Origin: Flavobacterium saccharophilum
GTDB taxonomy: Bacteria; Bacteroidota; Bacteroidia; Flavobacteriales; Flavobacteriaceae
Reading direction: 5' to 3'
Length of the DNA: 64,000 nt
Assembly: GCF_900142735.1 (NCBI RefSeq)
Contig: NZ_FRBY01000004.1
Location: forward strand, 580,059-644,058
Made by a program: the position numbers and the translations under genes. Below, piece after piece: positions 9,183 through 18,669 of this stretch (positions are counted from its first letter, which is position 1; every line of letters starts with the position of its first letter). The notes beneath the pieces are model-generated. The model saw only the letters and a list, made by a program, of their open reading frames with translations, did no database searches and was not told the origin of the DNA.

Positions 9183-9785
9183 AATTCTAATTATTTATTG
9201 TATTAAAATACATTGTGATTTAAATAGAGATTTACTCTTTTGTATTTACCTCAGTGATTTTTTTAAGACTAATAGCTATAATTTAATTTTTAACTGCAAA
9301 TAAATATTCTTCGAAATCTAAACAATCAAGAGGGTTTGCAGCCTTTTCTATTGATAATCAGACTAATTGTTTCAAGTGTTAATTACTTTGTGAATGTAAT
9401 TCCAAGTACGGTAAGCAGTTACATTTTTAATAGCATTTTTTCCTTAGTAAGGACATTTAGCAACGAAAATGTAGTTTTAATTCTACATCAGTATTATAAT
9501 TTTAACATAAATTAACATTGTTGATATAGCCGATAAAAATGATTTTTAATTTGTAGATTCTTAAGTCTGAATTTGAATAGTTTTTATACTTATAAGGAAC
9601 AATAATTTTAATTTCTTTAAACATAAATTTTTCTTTTTTGGATAGCTAGATTGTAGCTATTCACGGGGAACCCCTTTTCATTTCTGAAAAAAGGAGCATT
9701 AAAATCCTGTAACAAGGTTAATAATGTATTTCGACTACAAAATCCATATTAGCAAACTTATTTTTAACTTAAAAAAATTAATCAG
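9183..9785 (+). other. 600-base leader region of the polysaccharide operon
   Basis: This divergent intergenic region holds several dyads: TCCTTA-G-TAAGGA (9441-9453), ATGTAG/CTACAT (9469-9488) and the hairpin series at 9642-9696. I found no exact TAnnTTTG box. TTAATTTG near 9546-9553, with TTG about 22 bases before it, is a one-mismatch candidate. No coding region is credible here. Confidence 0.6.
9642..9696 (+). promoter_or_regulatory. Series of three hairpins in the capsule operon leader
   Basis: ATAGCTA-GATTG-TAGCTAT (9642-9660) is a perfect 7-bp stem with a 5-base loop. GGGG-AA-CCCC (9665-9674) follows 4 bases later. An imperfect CCTTTTCA/TGAAAAAAGG stem then runs to about 9696. The GC cluster stands out in AT-rich DNA. 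The arrangement would suit a pause or recruitment signal for the NusG-like protein encoded next door; that function is inference. Confidence 0.55.
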
Positions 9786-10220
9786 ATGAAAATTGGAATA
9801 ACTTTTAGTGCTTTTGATTTACTACATGCAGGGCACGTGAAAATGCTTGAAGAAGCAAAATTACATTGTGATTATTTGATTGTTGGTTTACAGACTGATC
9901 CAACTTTGGATCGTCCAACAAAAAATAAACCAACCCAAACTGTTGTTGAACGTTACATACAACTGAAAGCATGTAAGTTTGTTGATGAAATTGTTCCTTA
10001 TGCTACTGAACAGGATTTGGAAGATATCTTGAAAGCTTTTACTATTGATGTCCGTATTTTAGGAGATGAATATAAGGAGAGAGATTTTACGGGTAGAAGT
10101 TATTGTGAAGAAAAAGGAATTGAGTTGTACTTTAATATAAGAGATCATCGTTTTTCAAGTTCCAATTTACGTCATGAGGTGTATCAAAAAGAAATTTTAA
10201 CACACAGTAATGGCAATTAA
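9786..10220 (+). CDS. Cytidylyltransferase-family nucleotidyltransferase
   Basis: The 144-residue protein begins MKIGITFSAFDLLHAGHVKML. HAGH is the HxGH nucleotide-binding motif of the glycerol-3-phosphate cytidylyltransferase and FAD-synthetase-like families. ILGDEYKERDFTG, placed mid-protein, is also typical. These enzymes transfer a nucleotide to a small phosphorylated substrate. The C-terminal RFSSSNLR replaces the RTxGISTT motif of true TagD, so the substrate may not be glycerol phosphate. It is the first gene of the operon and overlaps manC by 11 bases. Confidence 0.8.
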   Translation: MKIGITFSAFDLLHAGHVKMLEEAKLHCDYLIVGLQTDPTLDRPTKNKPTQTVVERYIQLKACKFVDEIVPYATEQDLEDILKAFTIDVRILGDEYKERDFTGRSYCEEKGIELYFNIRDHRFSSSNLRHEVYQKEILTHSNGN

Positions 10221-11211
10221 TAATCTTACACATGTAATTCTAACGGGGGGAGTCGGCAGCAGATTGTGGCCTCTATCCAGAAAAACACTTCCTAAGCAAT
10301 ATCTCGAACTTTTTGATGGCGAGTCACTTTTTGAAAAAACGGTGAATCGTAATCAAGTTATTTCTAATAAAATCATAGTAGTTGGAAATATAGAAAATTA
10401 CAAAATGAGTAATGCTATTATGTCAAAGTTTAATAAATCTTTTACTCATATTATAGAAGCTGTGCCTCGTAATACGGCCGCAGCAATTGCATTTGCTGCG
10501 TTTGCATCAAAACCAGAAGATATCTTACTGATTACACCATCTGATCATGTTATAGAAGGTAACGATATATATGGTGCTGCTTTGGAGCAAGCAATTATAT
10601 TGGCTAATCAGGATTACCTTGTTACGTTTGGTATAAAACCTACTAAACCGGAAACGGGTTATGGTTACATTGAATTTGAGCATGAAAATGTAATTGCATT
10701 TCATGAAAAACCAGATTTCGAAACGGCAACAGCTTATCTTCAAAATGGAAATTACTTTTGGAACAGTGGACTTTTTTGTTTTAAAGCAGGAAAATTTTTA
10801 GAGGAGCTTGAAAAGCAGGAACCTGAGGTTTATTGGGCTTCAAAAGCGGTCTGGGAAAGAAATCAAGATGGCTTTCTGAATTATGAATTGTCACTAAATA
10901 TTCCTTCCATAAGTATTGATTATGCTGTTATGGAAAGAAGTAAAGACATTAAAGTAGTTCCTGGTCATTTTGAATGGTCTGATCTGGGTTCGTTCGAATC
11001 GGTTTATGATTACCTTGTGCAAAAGGGACATCCAATTGATGAAAATAGAAATATTGCCATAGGAACGTCATTACATACTACATTTATTGGTGTTAAAAAT
11101 TGTATTTTAATTTACACCGCCGATGCCTTAATGGTTCTGCAAAAAGAAAATTCTCAGGAGGTAAAACAAGTTTATCAACATTTAGAATCTATTGCTTCGC
11201 CATTATTATAA
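10210..11211 (+). CDS. manC: Mannose-1-phosphate guanylyltransferase
   Basis: It makes GDP-mannose from mannose-1-phosphate and GTP in the cytoplasm. The 333-residue protein has the nucleotidyltransferase signature LTGGVGSRLWPLSRKTLPKQYLEL at the N-terminus, with ITPSDHVIE, FHEKPDFETA, NSGLFCF and VVPGHFEWSDLGSF further on. It lacks the C-terminal phosphomannose isomerase domain of the long bifunctional form, and no separate isomerase or phosphomannomutase gene is in the window. It supplies the substrate for gmd and fcl downstream. Confidence 0.92.
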   Translation: MAINNLTHVILTGGVGSRLWPLSRKTLPKQYLELFDGESLFEKTVNRNQVISNKIIVVGNIENYKMSNAIMSKFNKSFTHIIEAVPRNTAAAIAFAAFASKPEDILLITPSDHVIEGNDIYGAALEQAIILANQDYLVTFGIKPTKPETGYGYIEFEHENVIAFHEKPDFETATAYLQNGNYFWNSGLFCFKAGKFLEELEKQEPEVYWASKAVWERNQDGFLNYELSLNIPSISIDYAVMERSKDIKVVPGHFEWSDLGSFESVYDYLVQKGHPIDENRNIAIGTSLHTTFIGVKNCILIYTADALMVLQKENSQEVKQVYQHLESIASPLL

Positions 11212-11243
11212 TTCATTTTAATTTTTTAATAAACGAGCCTACA

Positions 11244-12197
11244 ATGATCGACAAAAATGCTGCAATATATATTGCCGGACACCACGGAATGGTTGGAAGT
11301 GCTATCTGGAGAGCCTTAAAATCAAAAGGTTATCATAATCTTATAGGAGCTTCAAGTAAAGAATTGGATTTAAAAGAACAAGAAGATGTTAGGGAATTTC
11401 TTCGAAAAATAAAACCTGATGTTATTATAGATGCTGCGGCAAAAGTTGGAGGAATCATGGCTAATAATGATTTTCCGTATCAATTTTTGATGGAAAACAT
11501 GCAAATTCAAAATAACCTTATTGGAGAAGCTCATAAATTGGGTGTCAACAAGTTTATCTTTTTAGGGAGTTCTTGTATTTATCCAAAATTAGCACTACAG
11601 CCTTTAAAAGAAGAGTATTTGATGACAGGTTCTTTAGAAACTACAAATGAATGGTATGCTTTAGCAAAAATTAGTGGTGTAAAATTATGCCAGGCTATTC
11701 GCAAGCAATACAAAAAAGATTTTGTGAGTTTAATGCCAACAAATCTATACGGCATTCATGACAATTTTGATTTGAACAGTTCTCACGTTTTACCGGCGAT
11801 GATTCGTAAATTTCATGAAGGCAAAGAAAATAATAATGCTTCAGTTATTCTTTGGGGTACAGGTAAACCAATGCGGGAATTTCTATTTGTAGATGATATG
11901 GCAGAAGCGGTAGTTTTTGCTTTAGAAAATGAACTTCCGGGACATTTATACAATGTGGGAAGCGGAGAAGATATTACCATTAAGGAACTAGCTGCCATAA
12001 TACAAAAAATTGTGGGACATACCGGGCAGATTATTTGGGACGATAACAAACCGGATGGGACACCCAGAAAATTATTGGATGTTTCTAAAATGCATAAGAT
12101 TGGTTGGAAACACCAGGTTAATCTTGAACAAGGAATTCAAAAAACCTACAATTGGTTTTTGGAAAATATTGAAAACTTCAAAGAAAAGATCTATTAA
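11244..12197 (+). CDS. fcl: GDP-L-fucose synthase
   Basis: It performs the epimerase and reductase steps that turn GDP-4-keto-6-deoxymannose into GDP-L-fucose with NADPH. The 317-residue protein has the Rossmann motif AGHHGMVGSA, GSSCIYP (residues 108-114) and the catalytic Tyr138-x-x-x-Lys142 (YALAK). I start it at ATG 11244. An upstream in-frame ATG at 11100 would add 48 residues that overlap manC and do not belong to the family. Here fcl comes before gmd. Confidence 0.94.
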   Translation: MIDKNAAIYIAGHHGMVGSAIWRALKSKGYHNLIGASSKELDLKEQEDVREFLRKIKPDVIIDAAAKVGGIMANNDFPYQFLMENMQIQNNLIGEAHKLGVNKFIFLGSSCIYPKLALQPLKEEYLMTGSLETTNEWYALAKISGVKLCQAIRKQYKKDFVSLMPTNLYGIHDNFDLNSSHVLPAMIRKFHEGKENNNASVILWGTGKPMREFLFVDDMAEAVVFALENELPGHLYNVGSGEDITIKELAAIIQKIVGHTGQIIWDDNKPDGTPRKLLDVSKMHKIGWKHQVNLEQGIQKTYNWFLENIENFKEKIY

Positions 12198-12295
12198 TAG
12201 TTTCTTTTTATTTATCTCTATCAAAAGACTTTATCGTTACAAATTTAAAAACGTGCACTTAGCAGTAGAATGCTATATGCTTTATACTTAAGATT

Positions 12296-13420
12296 ATGAG
12301 TCCATTAAAAAAAATAGCTTTTATTACGGGTGTTACAGGACAAGACGGCGCTTATTTGAGTGAATTTTTACTAGAAAAAGGCTATATCGTACACGGTTTA
12401 AAAAGACGAACTTCTATGTTTAATACAGATCGTATCGATCATTTATATCAAGATCCATATATAGAAAACAGAAATTTCATTTTACATTATGGTGATATGA
12501 CCGATAGTACCAATTTGACTCGTTTAATTCAGTTAATCCAGCCTGATGAGATTTATAATTTGGCAGCAATGAGTCACGTTGCAGTTTCATTTGAAACTCC
12601 GGAATATACTGGAAATGCTGATGGATTAGGAACCTTACGACTTTTGGATGCGGTTCGTTTGCTGGGATTAGAAAAGAAAACACGAATTTATCAGGCATCA
12701 ACTTCAGAGTTGTATGGTAAAGTGCAGGAAGTACCCCAGTCTGAAAAAACACCGTTTTACCCGCGTTCGCCTTATGCTGTGGCAAAAATGTATGCTTATT
12801 GGATTACCGTAAATTATAGAGAAGCTTACGGAATGTATGCCTGTAACGGAATCTTATTTAATCATGAATCACCTATTCGTGGAGAAACTTTTGTAACGCG
12901 TAAAATTACCAGAGCAACTTCAAGAATAGCTTTAGGATTGCAAGAAAAATTATACTTAGGGAATCTGGATGCCAAACGCGATTGGGGACATGCTAAAGAT
13001 TATGTACGTATGATGTGGATGATTTTGCAAGCTGAAGAACCAGAAGATTGGGTAATTGCTACAGGAATAACTACTCCGGTTCGTGAATTTGTTCGTATGA
13101 GTTTTGCCGAAGTGGGTATTGAATTAGAGTTTATAGGTGTAGGTGTAGAAGAGAAAGGCTTTGTAAAATATTGCAGTAATCCGGATTATCAAATTGCAAT
13201 AGGTACAGAAGTATTGGAAGTCGACCCAAATTATTTTAGACCTACAGAAGTAGAATTACTAATAGGAGATTCAACAAAAGCCAGAACTAAATTAGGTTGG
13301 GAATGCCAATATGATTTAGCTGCATTGGTAAAAGAAATGATGGAATCTGATTTAAAACTGATGGGTAAAGAACAGCATTTAAAGGAATGCGGTTACAGTA
13401 TCTTAAATTATTTCGAGTAG
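12296..13420 (+). CDS. gmd: GDP-mannose 4,6-dehydratase
   Basis: It converts GDP-D-mannose to GDP-4-keto-6-deoxy-D-mannose, the step before fcl. The 374-residue protein has TGVTGQDGAYL (NADP binding, residues 11-21), ASTSELYGKVQEVPQSE and the catalytic Tyr160-x-x-x-Lys164 (YAVAK). NHESPIRGETFVTRKI and the C-terminal YFRPTEVELLIGD are also typical of Gmd. The length fits the family. A 98-base gap follows fcl, with no terminator visible. Confidence 0.95.
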   Translation: MSPLKKIAFITGVTGQDGAYLSEFLLEKGYIVHGLKRRTSMFNTDRIDHLYQDPYIENRNFILHYGDMTDSTNLTRLIQLIQPDEIYNLAAMSHVAVSFETPEYTGNADGLGTLRLLDAVRLLGLEKKTRIYQASTSELYGKVQEVPQSEKTPFYPRSPYAVAKMYAYWITVNYREAYGMYACNGILFNHESPIRGETFVTRKITRATSRIALGLQEKLYLGNLDAKRDWGHAKDYVRMMWMILQAEEPEDWVIATGITTPVREFVRMSFAEVGIELEFIGVGVEEKGFVKYCSNPDYQIAIGTEVLEVDPNYFRPTEVELLIGDSTKARTKLGWECQYDLAALVKEMMESDLKLMGKEQHLKECGYSILNYFE

Positions 13421-13475
13421 CCAATAACAGAAGTAGCTAAAAAAGTAATTTTTTATACCTCATAAAAGATATTAA

Positions 13476-14888
13476 ATGAAAATCAAAAATATTTGCTGTT
13501 TAGGTGCCGGTTATGTTGGTGGTCCAACCATGTCTGTAATCGCATTAAAATGTCCGGAAATTAAAGTAACTGTTGTAGATCTAAACGAAACACGTATTTC
13601 AGCATGGAATGAGGAGGATTTAGATAAATTACCAGTTTATGAACCAGGGCTTGCTGAGGTGGTTCGTGAGGCAAGAGGTCGTAACTTATTTTTTTCAACC
13701 GAAGTCGATAGTGCAATTGAAGCTGCAGATATGATTTTTATAGCTGTAAATACCCCTACAAAAACATATGGCGAAGGTAAAGGAATGGCAGCTGATTTAA
13801 AATTTGTTGAGTTATGTGCCAGACAAATCGCCAGAATTGCTAAGACTGATAAAATAATAGTCGAAAAATCAACTCTCCCAGTAAGAACAGCCGAAACATT
13901 ACAAACTATTTTAGATCGTACAGGCAACGGTGTCAAATTTGAAGTACTTTCAAACCCGGAGTTTTTAGCAGAAGGAACAGCTATAGATGATTTACTTAAT
14001 GCAGATAGGGTTTTAATTGGAGGAAAACAAACAGAGAGTGGTCAAAAGGCAATTCAGTCCTTGGTTGATATTTACACACACTGGTTGTCACCAAAACAAG
14101 TTTTAACAACCAATGTATGGTCTTCAGAATTATCAAAATTAACGGCCAATGCCTTTTTAGCGCAAAGAATTTCGTCGATTAATGCATTATCGGCTTTATG
14201 TGAAGTAACTGAAGCAGATGTTGATGAAGTTGCCAATGCCATTGGAACCGATAGTCGAATTGGATCTAAATTTCTTAAAGCTTCAGTAGGTTTTGGTGGA
14301 TCTTGTTTTCAAAAAGATATCCTAAATTTAGTCTATTTATGTCGCTATTTTAATTTACCTGAAGTGGCAAATTATTGGGAACAAATTATTATTCTCAACG
14401 ATTACCAGAAATACCGTTTTGCCAAAAATATTATCAACACTCTTTTTAATACCGTGAGTGGAAAGAAAATAACTTTTTTGGGCTGGGCTTTTAAAAAGAA
14501 CACGAATGATACCCGCGAGTCAGCTGCAATTTATGTAGCAGAACATCTCATTGAAGATGGTGCAGAAATTCACGTCTACGATCCTAAAGTTTCTGAAGAA
14601 AAAATTAAAGCCGATATGCGGTATTTGTTAGAAATAAAGGGACTTACGGAACAGAAAATTGAGTCGAAAATAAAACAAATTTTTGTCTACAAAACAGTTA
14701 CGGATGCTCTCGATCAGGCTCATGCTGTTGCGCTATTAACTGAATGGGATGAATTTAAAACTTATGATTGGGAAATTATTTATACCAAAATGTACAAGCC
14801 CGCTTTTGTATTTGACGGACGTAATATTCTGGATGTAGAAAAATTAAAAACAATAGGTTTTCAAATTAAGGGAATTGGAAAAGGGTAG
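13476..14888 (+). CDS. ugd: UDP-glucose 6-dehydrogenase
   Basis: It oxidises UDP-glucose to UDP-glucuronate in two NAD-dependent steps. The 470-residue protein has the N-terminal dinucleotide site CLGAGYVGGPT, EKSTLPVRTAE, EFLAEGTA and the active-site cysteine Cys277 in GFGGSCFQKD. The C-terminal domain (FLGWAFKKNTNDTRES) is complete. The form resembles animal-type and Bacteroidota enzymes of about 460-480 residues. UDP-glucuronate can be used directly or decarboxylated by the UXS gene at 25402. Confidence 0.94.
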   Translation: MKIKNICCLGAGYVGGPTMSVIALKCPEIKVTVVDLNETRISAWNEEDLDKLPVYEPGLAEVVREARGRNLFFSTEVDSAIEAADMIFIAVNTPTKTYGEGKGMAADLKFVELCARQIARIAKTDKIIVEKSTLPVRTAETLQTILDRTGNGVKFEVLSNPEFLAEGTAIDDLLNADRVLIGGKQTESGQKAIQSLVDIYTHWLSPKQVLTTNVWSSELSKLTANAFLAQRISSINALSALCEVTEADVDEVANAIGTDSRIGSKFLKASVGFGGSCFQKDILNLVYLCRYFNLPEVANYWEQIIILNDYQKYRFAKNIINTLFNTVSGKKITFLGWAFKKNTNDTRESAAIYVAEHLIEDGAEIHVYDPKVSEEKIKADMRYLLEIKGLTEQKIESKIKQIFVYKTVTDALDQAHAVALLTEWDEFKTYDWEIIYTKMYKPAFVFDGRNILDVEKLKTIGFQIKGIGKG

Positions 14889-14937
14889 GCTTATCCATTT
14901 TAAAAAAACATTTTTTTAACCATTTTATTTCCATTCC

Positions 14938-16242
14938 TTGAAAAATATTTTGATAAAGTTCAAAGAGCATCCTAAGTATGATACGGTCATAAGCTGGGGA
15001 AAATTGCTTTCGATTACCGGAAGTGCCCAAATTATTATACAGACTTTAGGATTTGCATCGGGTATTTTAATAATTCGTTTGTTAACTGTTCAGGAATATG
15101 CTTTTTACACCTTGGCTAACACTATGCTTGGGATGATGGCAGTACTTGCTGACGGTGGTATTGTTCCGGGAGTCATGGCACAAGGAGGGAAAGTGTGGGA
15201 AAACAGACAAAAAATGGGAGCTGTTTTAGCGACAGGTTTAGATTTAAGAAGAAAATTTGCTATTGCAAGTTTGTTAGTATCTGTACCCATTTTATTTTAT
15301 CTTTTACTGCATAATGGCGCTAGTTGGGTTATGGCATTGCTTATAGCAGCAGCATTGATTCCTGCCTTTTATGCAACCTTATCCGATTCTCTATTGGAGA
15401 TTATTCCTAAACTGAATCAAACCATTGTACCATTGCAACGAAATCAAATCGAAGTAGGAGTTGCGAGATTATTTTTGTCAGGTTTAACTATGTTTATTTT
15501 TCCCTGGGCTTTTGTAGCTGTATTAACGGCAGGTATTCCGCGTACATGGGGAAATATTGGTTTACGAAAAATAGTCTACACTATGGCTGACAAAGATCAA
15601 AAGCCAAATGAAGAAGTTAAAAAAGAAATATTAAGTTTAGTTAAACGGATATTACCAACCTCAATTTATTACTGTTTTTCAGGGCAAATTACAATTTGGT
15701 TGGTTTCCATTTTTGGTAATACACATTCTTTGGCTCAATTAGGAGCTTTAAGTAAAGTGAGTGTTATGTTGTCCATTTTTAATGTAATAATTGCAACATT
15801 AATTATTCCGCACTTTGCTAAACTGATGCTAAATAGATATTTATTGTTTAATCGTTTTTTGCAAATAATGGGGCTTTTAATTGTTTTAATAAGTCTTATT
15901 ATTTTTATAGTTTATTTATTTCCTACTCCAATCCTATGGCTACTTGGAGACGCTTATAAAGGTTTACAATTTGAGTTACTACTAAGTATAATTAGTAGTT
16001 GTATTGGATTATTAGGAGGAGTAGTTTTTAACTTATATACTTCAAGAGGTTGGGCTATGTCACCAACAGTATCAATTTTGATTAACTTATTCTCGATTGT
16101 TTTTTTTGCCAGATTACTGGACTTGAGTAATTTAAAAGGAGTTTTGCTTTTTAATATAGCTTTAGGTGTAGTTTCTTTATTGCAAACAGTTTTGTTTTGT
16201 ACGTATAATATTTTTCTGATAAAAAATAATGATATCACTTAA
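14938..16242 (+). CDS. Polysaccharide flippase, Wzx/MATE-like membrane protein
   Basis: The 434-residue protein is very hydrophobic, with roughly 12 predicted membrane segments. It opens with SGKLLSITGSAQIIIQTLGFASGILIIRLLTVQEYAFYTLA-type sequence typical of O-antigen flippases. It should flip the lipid-linked repeat unit across the inner membrane. The start is TTG at 14938, since the first methionines inside lie within a membrane segment. It sits 49 bases after ugd. Confidence 0.82.
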   Translation: MKNILIKFKEHPKYDTVISWGKLLSITGSAQIIIQTLGFASGILIIRLLTVQEYAFYTLANTMLGMMAVLADGGIVPGVMAQGGKVWENRQKMGAVLATGLDLRRKFAIASLLVSVPILFYLLLHNGASWVMALLIAAALIPAFYATLSDSLLEIIPKLNQTIVPLQRNQIEVGVARLFLSGLTMFIFPWAFVAVLTAGIPRTWGNIGLRKIVYTMADKDQKPNEEVKKEILSLVKRILPTSIYYCFSGQITIWLVSIFGNTHSLAQLGALSKVSVMLSIFNVIIATLIIPHFAKLMLNRYLLFNRFLQIMGLLIVLISLIIFIVYLFPTPILWLLGDAYKGLQFELLLSIISSCIGLLGGVVFNLYTSRGWAMSPTVSILINLFSIVFFARLLDLSNLKGVLLFNIALGVVSLLQTVLFCTYNIFLIKNNDIT

Positions 16243-16334
16243 TCCTGTAAATTGGATTAAAGAGAATAGAAATCAAATAATTAATAATATCAGTAAGTTC
16301 TTAGACAGTTTAATTTATTCAGACAAAAAGTAAC

Positions 16335-17417
16335 ATGGAAATTCTCTTTATTTGCGGCTCAGCCGAAATTGGTAATGATGGTGTAGGTGATTATACCCGT
16401 CGCTTATGTGGAAAACTGATAAGATCTGGTCATGAAGCTCAAATTTTATCTTTATGTGATCATCATGCCAATTCTTTTATTACTGAAACTCAAATGTCTG
16501 AAGAAACTGAAATAAAGGTGCATAGGATACCTATTTCAGCTCCCAATAAGCAAAGTTTAATTTGGGTGCAAAGTGTTTTGAAAACTTTTGAGCCTGATTG
16601 GATTTCCTTGCAATACGTCCCTCATAGTTTTAACCCAAAAGGATTGCCATTTTGGCTCCCGACTTACTTAAAAAAAATAAAGGGAAATCATAAATGGCAT
16701 ATTATGTTTCATGAATTGTGGTTAGGGATTGATGCAGAATCTTCGCTTAAACACAAATGTATTGGTCTATTACAACAATTGATAGCTAAAAGGATTATTC
16801 ATAATACTAAAACACATTATGTAAATACTCAAAATAAGTTATATCAATTCTTTCTTCAGTCTCATAATATTGATGCAGAAATTTTACCAATCTGTGGTAA
16901 TATACCTTTGACTGCAGTAAAAAAAGAACAGCTAGGATTTGTTCAGTTCGTTTTATTTGGTACAATACATATTGGAGCTCCTTTTGAAGATTTTATTGCT
17001 GATCTAATGAGCGCTTTAAATAATTTTGACAAGCCTATAAAATTTGTTTTTATTGGCAAAAATGGACCTCAACTTAGCGGTTTTACCTCTATACTTGACC
17101 ATTATAAAATAAGTTATGAAGTTTTAGGCATACAATCTGAAAGTGTAATATCACAAGTACTTCGGGATAGTGATTTTGGAATTTCTACAACACCATATTA
17201 TCAGAGTGAAAAAAGTGGAGTTTATGCGGCTTACAAGGAACATCAGTTAAATACGATTTGTGTTTCACGCGAATGGACCCCCACAAAGGGACAGTATGTT
17301 ATACCGCAAATTATTAAATATGAAAAGAATAATTTGAATATAGTTCCAATGAATATTGAAGTTTCTGATACGCAAAATATGGCCACGCAGTTTATTAATT
17401 CAATTTTCGCATTATGA
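16335..17417 (+). CDS. Probable GT-B glycosyltransferase
   Basis: The 360-residue protein begins like family 4 glycosyltransferases, with a glycine-rich acceptor-site loop (CGSAEIGNDGVGDYTRRL), followed by QYVPHSF and FHELWLG. The C-terminal half has VLFGTIHIGAPFEDF and GISTTPYYQSEKSGVYAAY, where the usual E-x7-E donor motif is not clear. It is therefore a diverged member. The sugar is unknown. Its stop overlaps the next start (ATGA). Confidence 0.75.
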   Translation: MEILFICGSAEIGNDGVGDYTRRLCGKLIRSGHEAQILSLCDHHANSFITETQMSEETEIKVHRIPISAPNKQSLIWVQSVLKTFEPDWISLQYVPHSFNPKGLPFWLPTYLKKIKGNHKWHIMFHELWLGIDAESSLKHKCIGLLQQLIAKRIIHNTKTHYVNTQNKLYQFFLQSHNIDAEILPICGNIPLTAVKKEQLGFVQFVLFGTIHIGAPFEDFIADLMSALNNFDKPIKFVFIGKNGPQLSGFTSILDHYKISYEVLGIQSESVISQVLRDSDFGISTTPYYQSEKSGVYAAYKEHQLNTICVSREWTPTKGQYVIPQIIKYEKNNLNIVPMNIEVSDTQNMATQFINSIFAL

Positions 17418-18655
17418 AGTTATTGGTTTCTCATCCAACATTAAATGCAAATTCAAAAAATTTGATGATTGGATTATTGCAAAATAAACTAGTTTTTAAA
17501 TTATTTACATCGATAGCAATATTTCCGGGGCAACTATTATACAAGTTAGCCAGTAATCCAAAACTAACAGATTTAAAAAGAAGAAGTTTAGATAAAGAGT
17601 GGCAACCTTACACAAGATCAAACTCTTTTTTTGAGTTTGGACGCTTACTAACTTCAAAATTAAATTTAGATAGTTTAATAGCACATGAAAGAGGTATTTT
17701 TTGCATTGATAAAGTATATGATAAGCATGACAAATGGGTTTCTAATAATTTAGACAAAGCAAAAAAAAAGGGACTGTCAGGAGTTTATGCTTATGAAGAT
17801 GGAGCATTATCCACCTTTAAAAAAGCGAAACAATTAGGATTGTGCTGTATTTATGACTTGCCTATTGGATATTGGAAAAGCGCTCGTTTATTAATGCAAA
17901 AAGAATTTGATGTTAATCCGGATTGGTCAGGCACACTTACAGGATTTAATGACTCAGTAGGTAAACTCCATAAAAAGGATCAGGAATTAGCATTGGCAGA
18001 TGTTCTTTTTGTAGCAAGTAGTTTTACTAAAGAAACATTGAAAGAATATACAGGTAACTTACCCGAAATCAAAGTAATTCCATATGGTTTTCCAGAAGTT
18101 AAGCAAAAGAAAAAGTATCAGCCACTTGAAAATCGGAAGCTTAAGATTTTATTTATAGGTGGGTTATCACAACGAAAAGGACTCTCTTATTTATTTGAAG
18201 CAGTTGAAGGATTGCAAGATGAAGTAGAGTTGACTATAGTAGGGCATAAAGCAGTAGCAAATTGCAATGCGTTAAATAAAGCCTTAGAAAAACACGTATG
18301 GATTCCATCTTTACCTCATGAACAAATATTAGCTTGTATGGGGGAACATGATGTATTTGTTTTTCCATCTCTTTTTGAAGGTTTTGGTTTGGTAATTACA
18401 GAAGCAATGTCGCAAGGCGTACCAGTTATTACAACGGATCGTACAGCGGGGCCTGATTTGATCAGAAATGACGAAGATGGATGGATTGTACCAGCCGGTT
18501 CTTCATCGGCATTGAAAGAAGTACTTATTAAAATACTTAAAAAACCTGAAATATTAGAACAATTCGGGCTTGCAGCTCAAAACAAAGCTAAAGCCAGACC
18601 ATGGTCTGTTTATGGACAAGAAATGGCTGATGCACTTTCTTCATTAAAGATTTAA
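17414..18655 (+). CDS. Glycosyltransferase family 4
   Basis: The 413-residue protein has the GT4 C-terminal donor domain: KILFIGGLSQRKGLSYL and VFPSLFEGFGLVITEAMSQGVPVITT, with the E-x7-E motif in EGFGLVITE. The N-terminal domain includes AYEDGALSTFKKAKQLG, seen in several capsule GT4 enzymes. It should add one sugar to the lipid-linked repeat unit at the cytoplasmic face. Donor and linkage cannot be read from sequence. Confidence 0.88.
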   Translation: MKLLVSHPTLNANSKNLMIGLLQNKLVFKLFTSIAIFPGQLLYKLASNPKLTDLKRRSLDKEWQPYTRSNSFFEFGRLLTSKLNLDSLIAHERGIFCIDKVYDKHDKWVSNNLDKAKKKGLSGVYAYEDGALSTFKKAKQLGLCCIYDLPIGYWKSARLLMQKEFDVNPDWSGTLTGFNDSVGKLHKKDQELALADVLFVASSFTKETLKEYTGNLPEIKVIPYGFPEVKQKKKYQPLENRKLKILFIGGLSQRKGLSYLFEAVEGLQDEVELTIVGHKAVANCNALNKALEKHVWIPSLPHEQILACMGEHDVFVFPSLFEGFGLVITEAMSQGVPVITTDRTAGPDLIRNDEDGWIVPAGSSSALKEVLIKILKKPEILEQFGLAAQNKAKARPWSVYGQEMADALSSLKI

Positions 18656-18669
18656 AACAAATAGAATAA

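Noticed and set aside
11100..11243. Longer start for GDP-fucose synthase
   Set aside because: The extra 48 residues overlap manC in another frame and are not part of the family; ATG 11244 gives the normal length.
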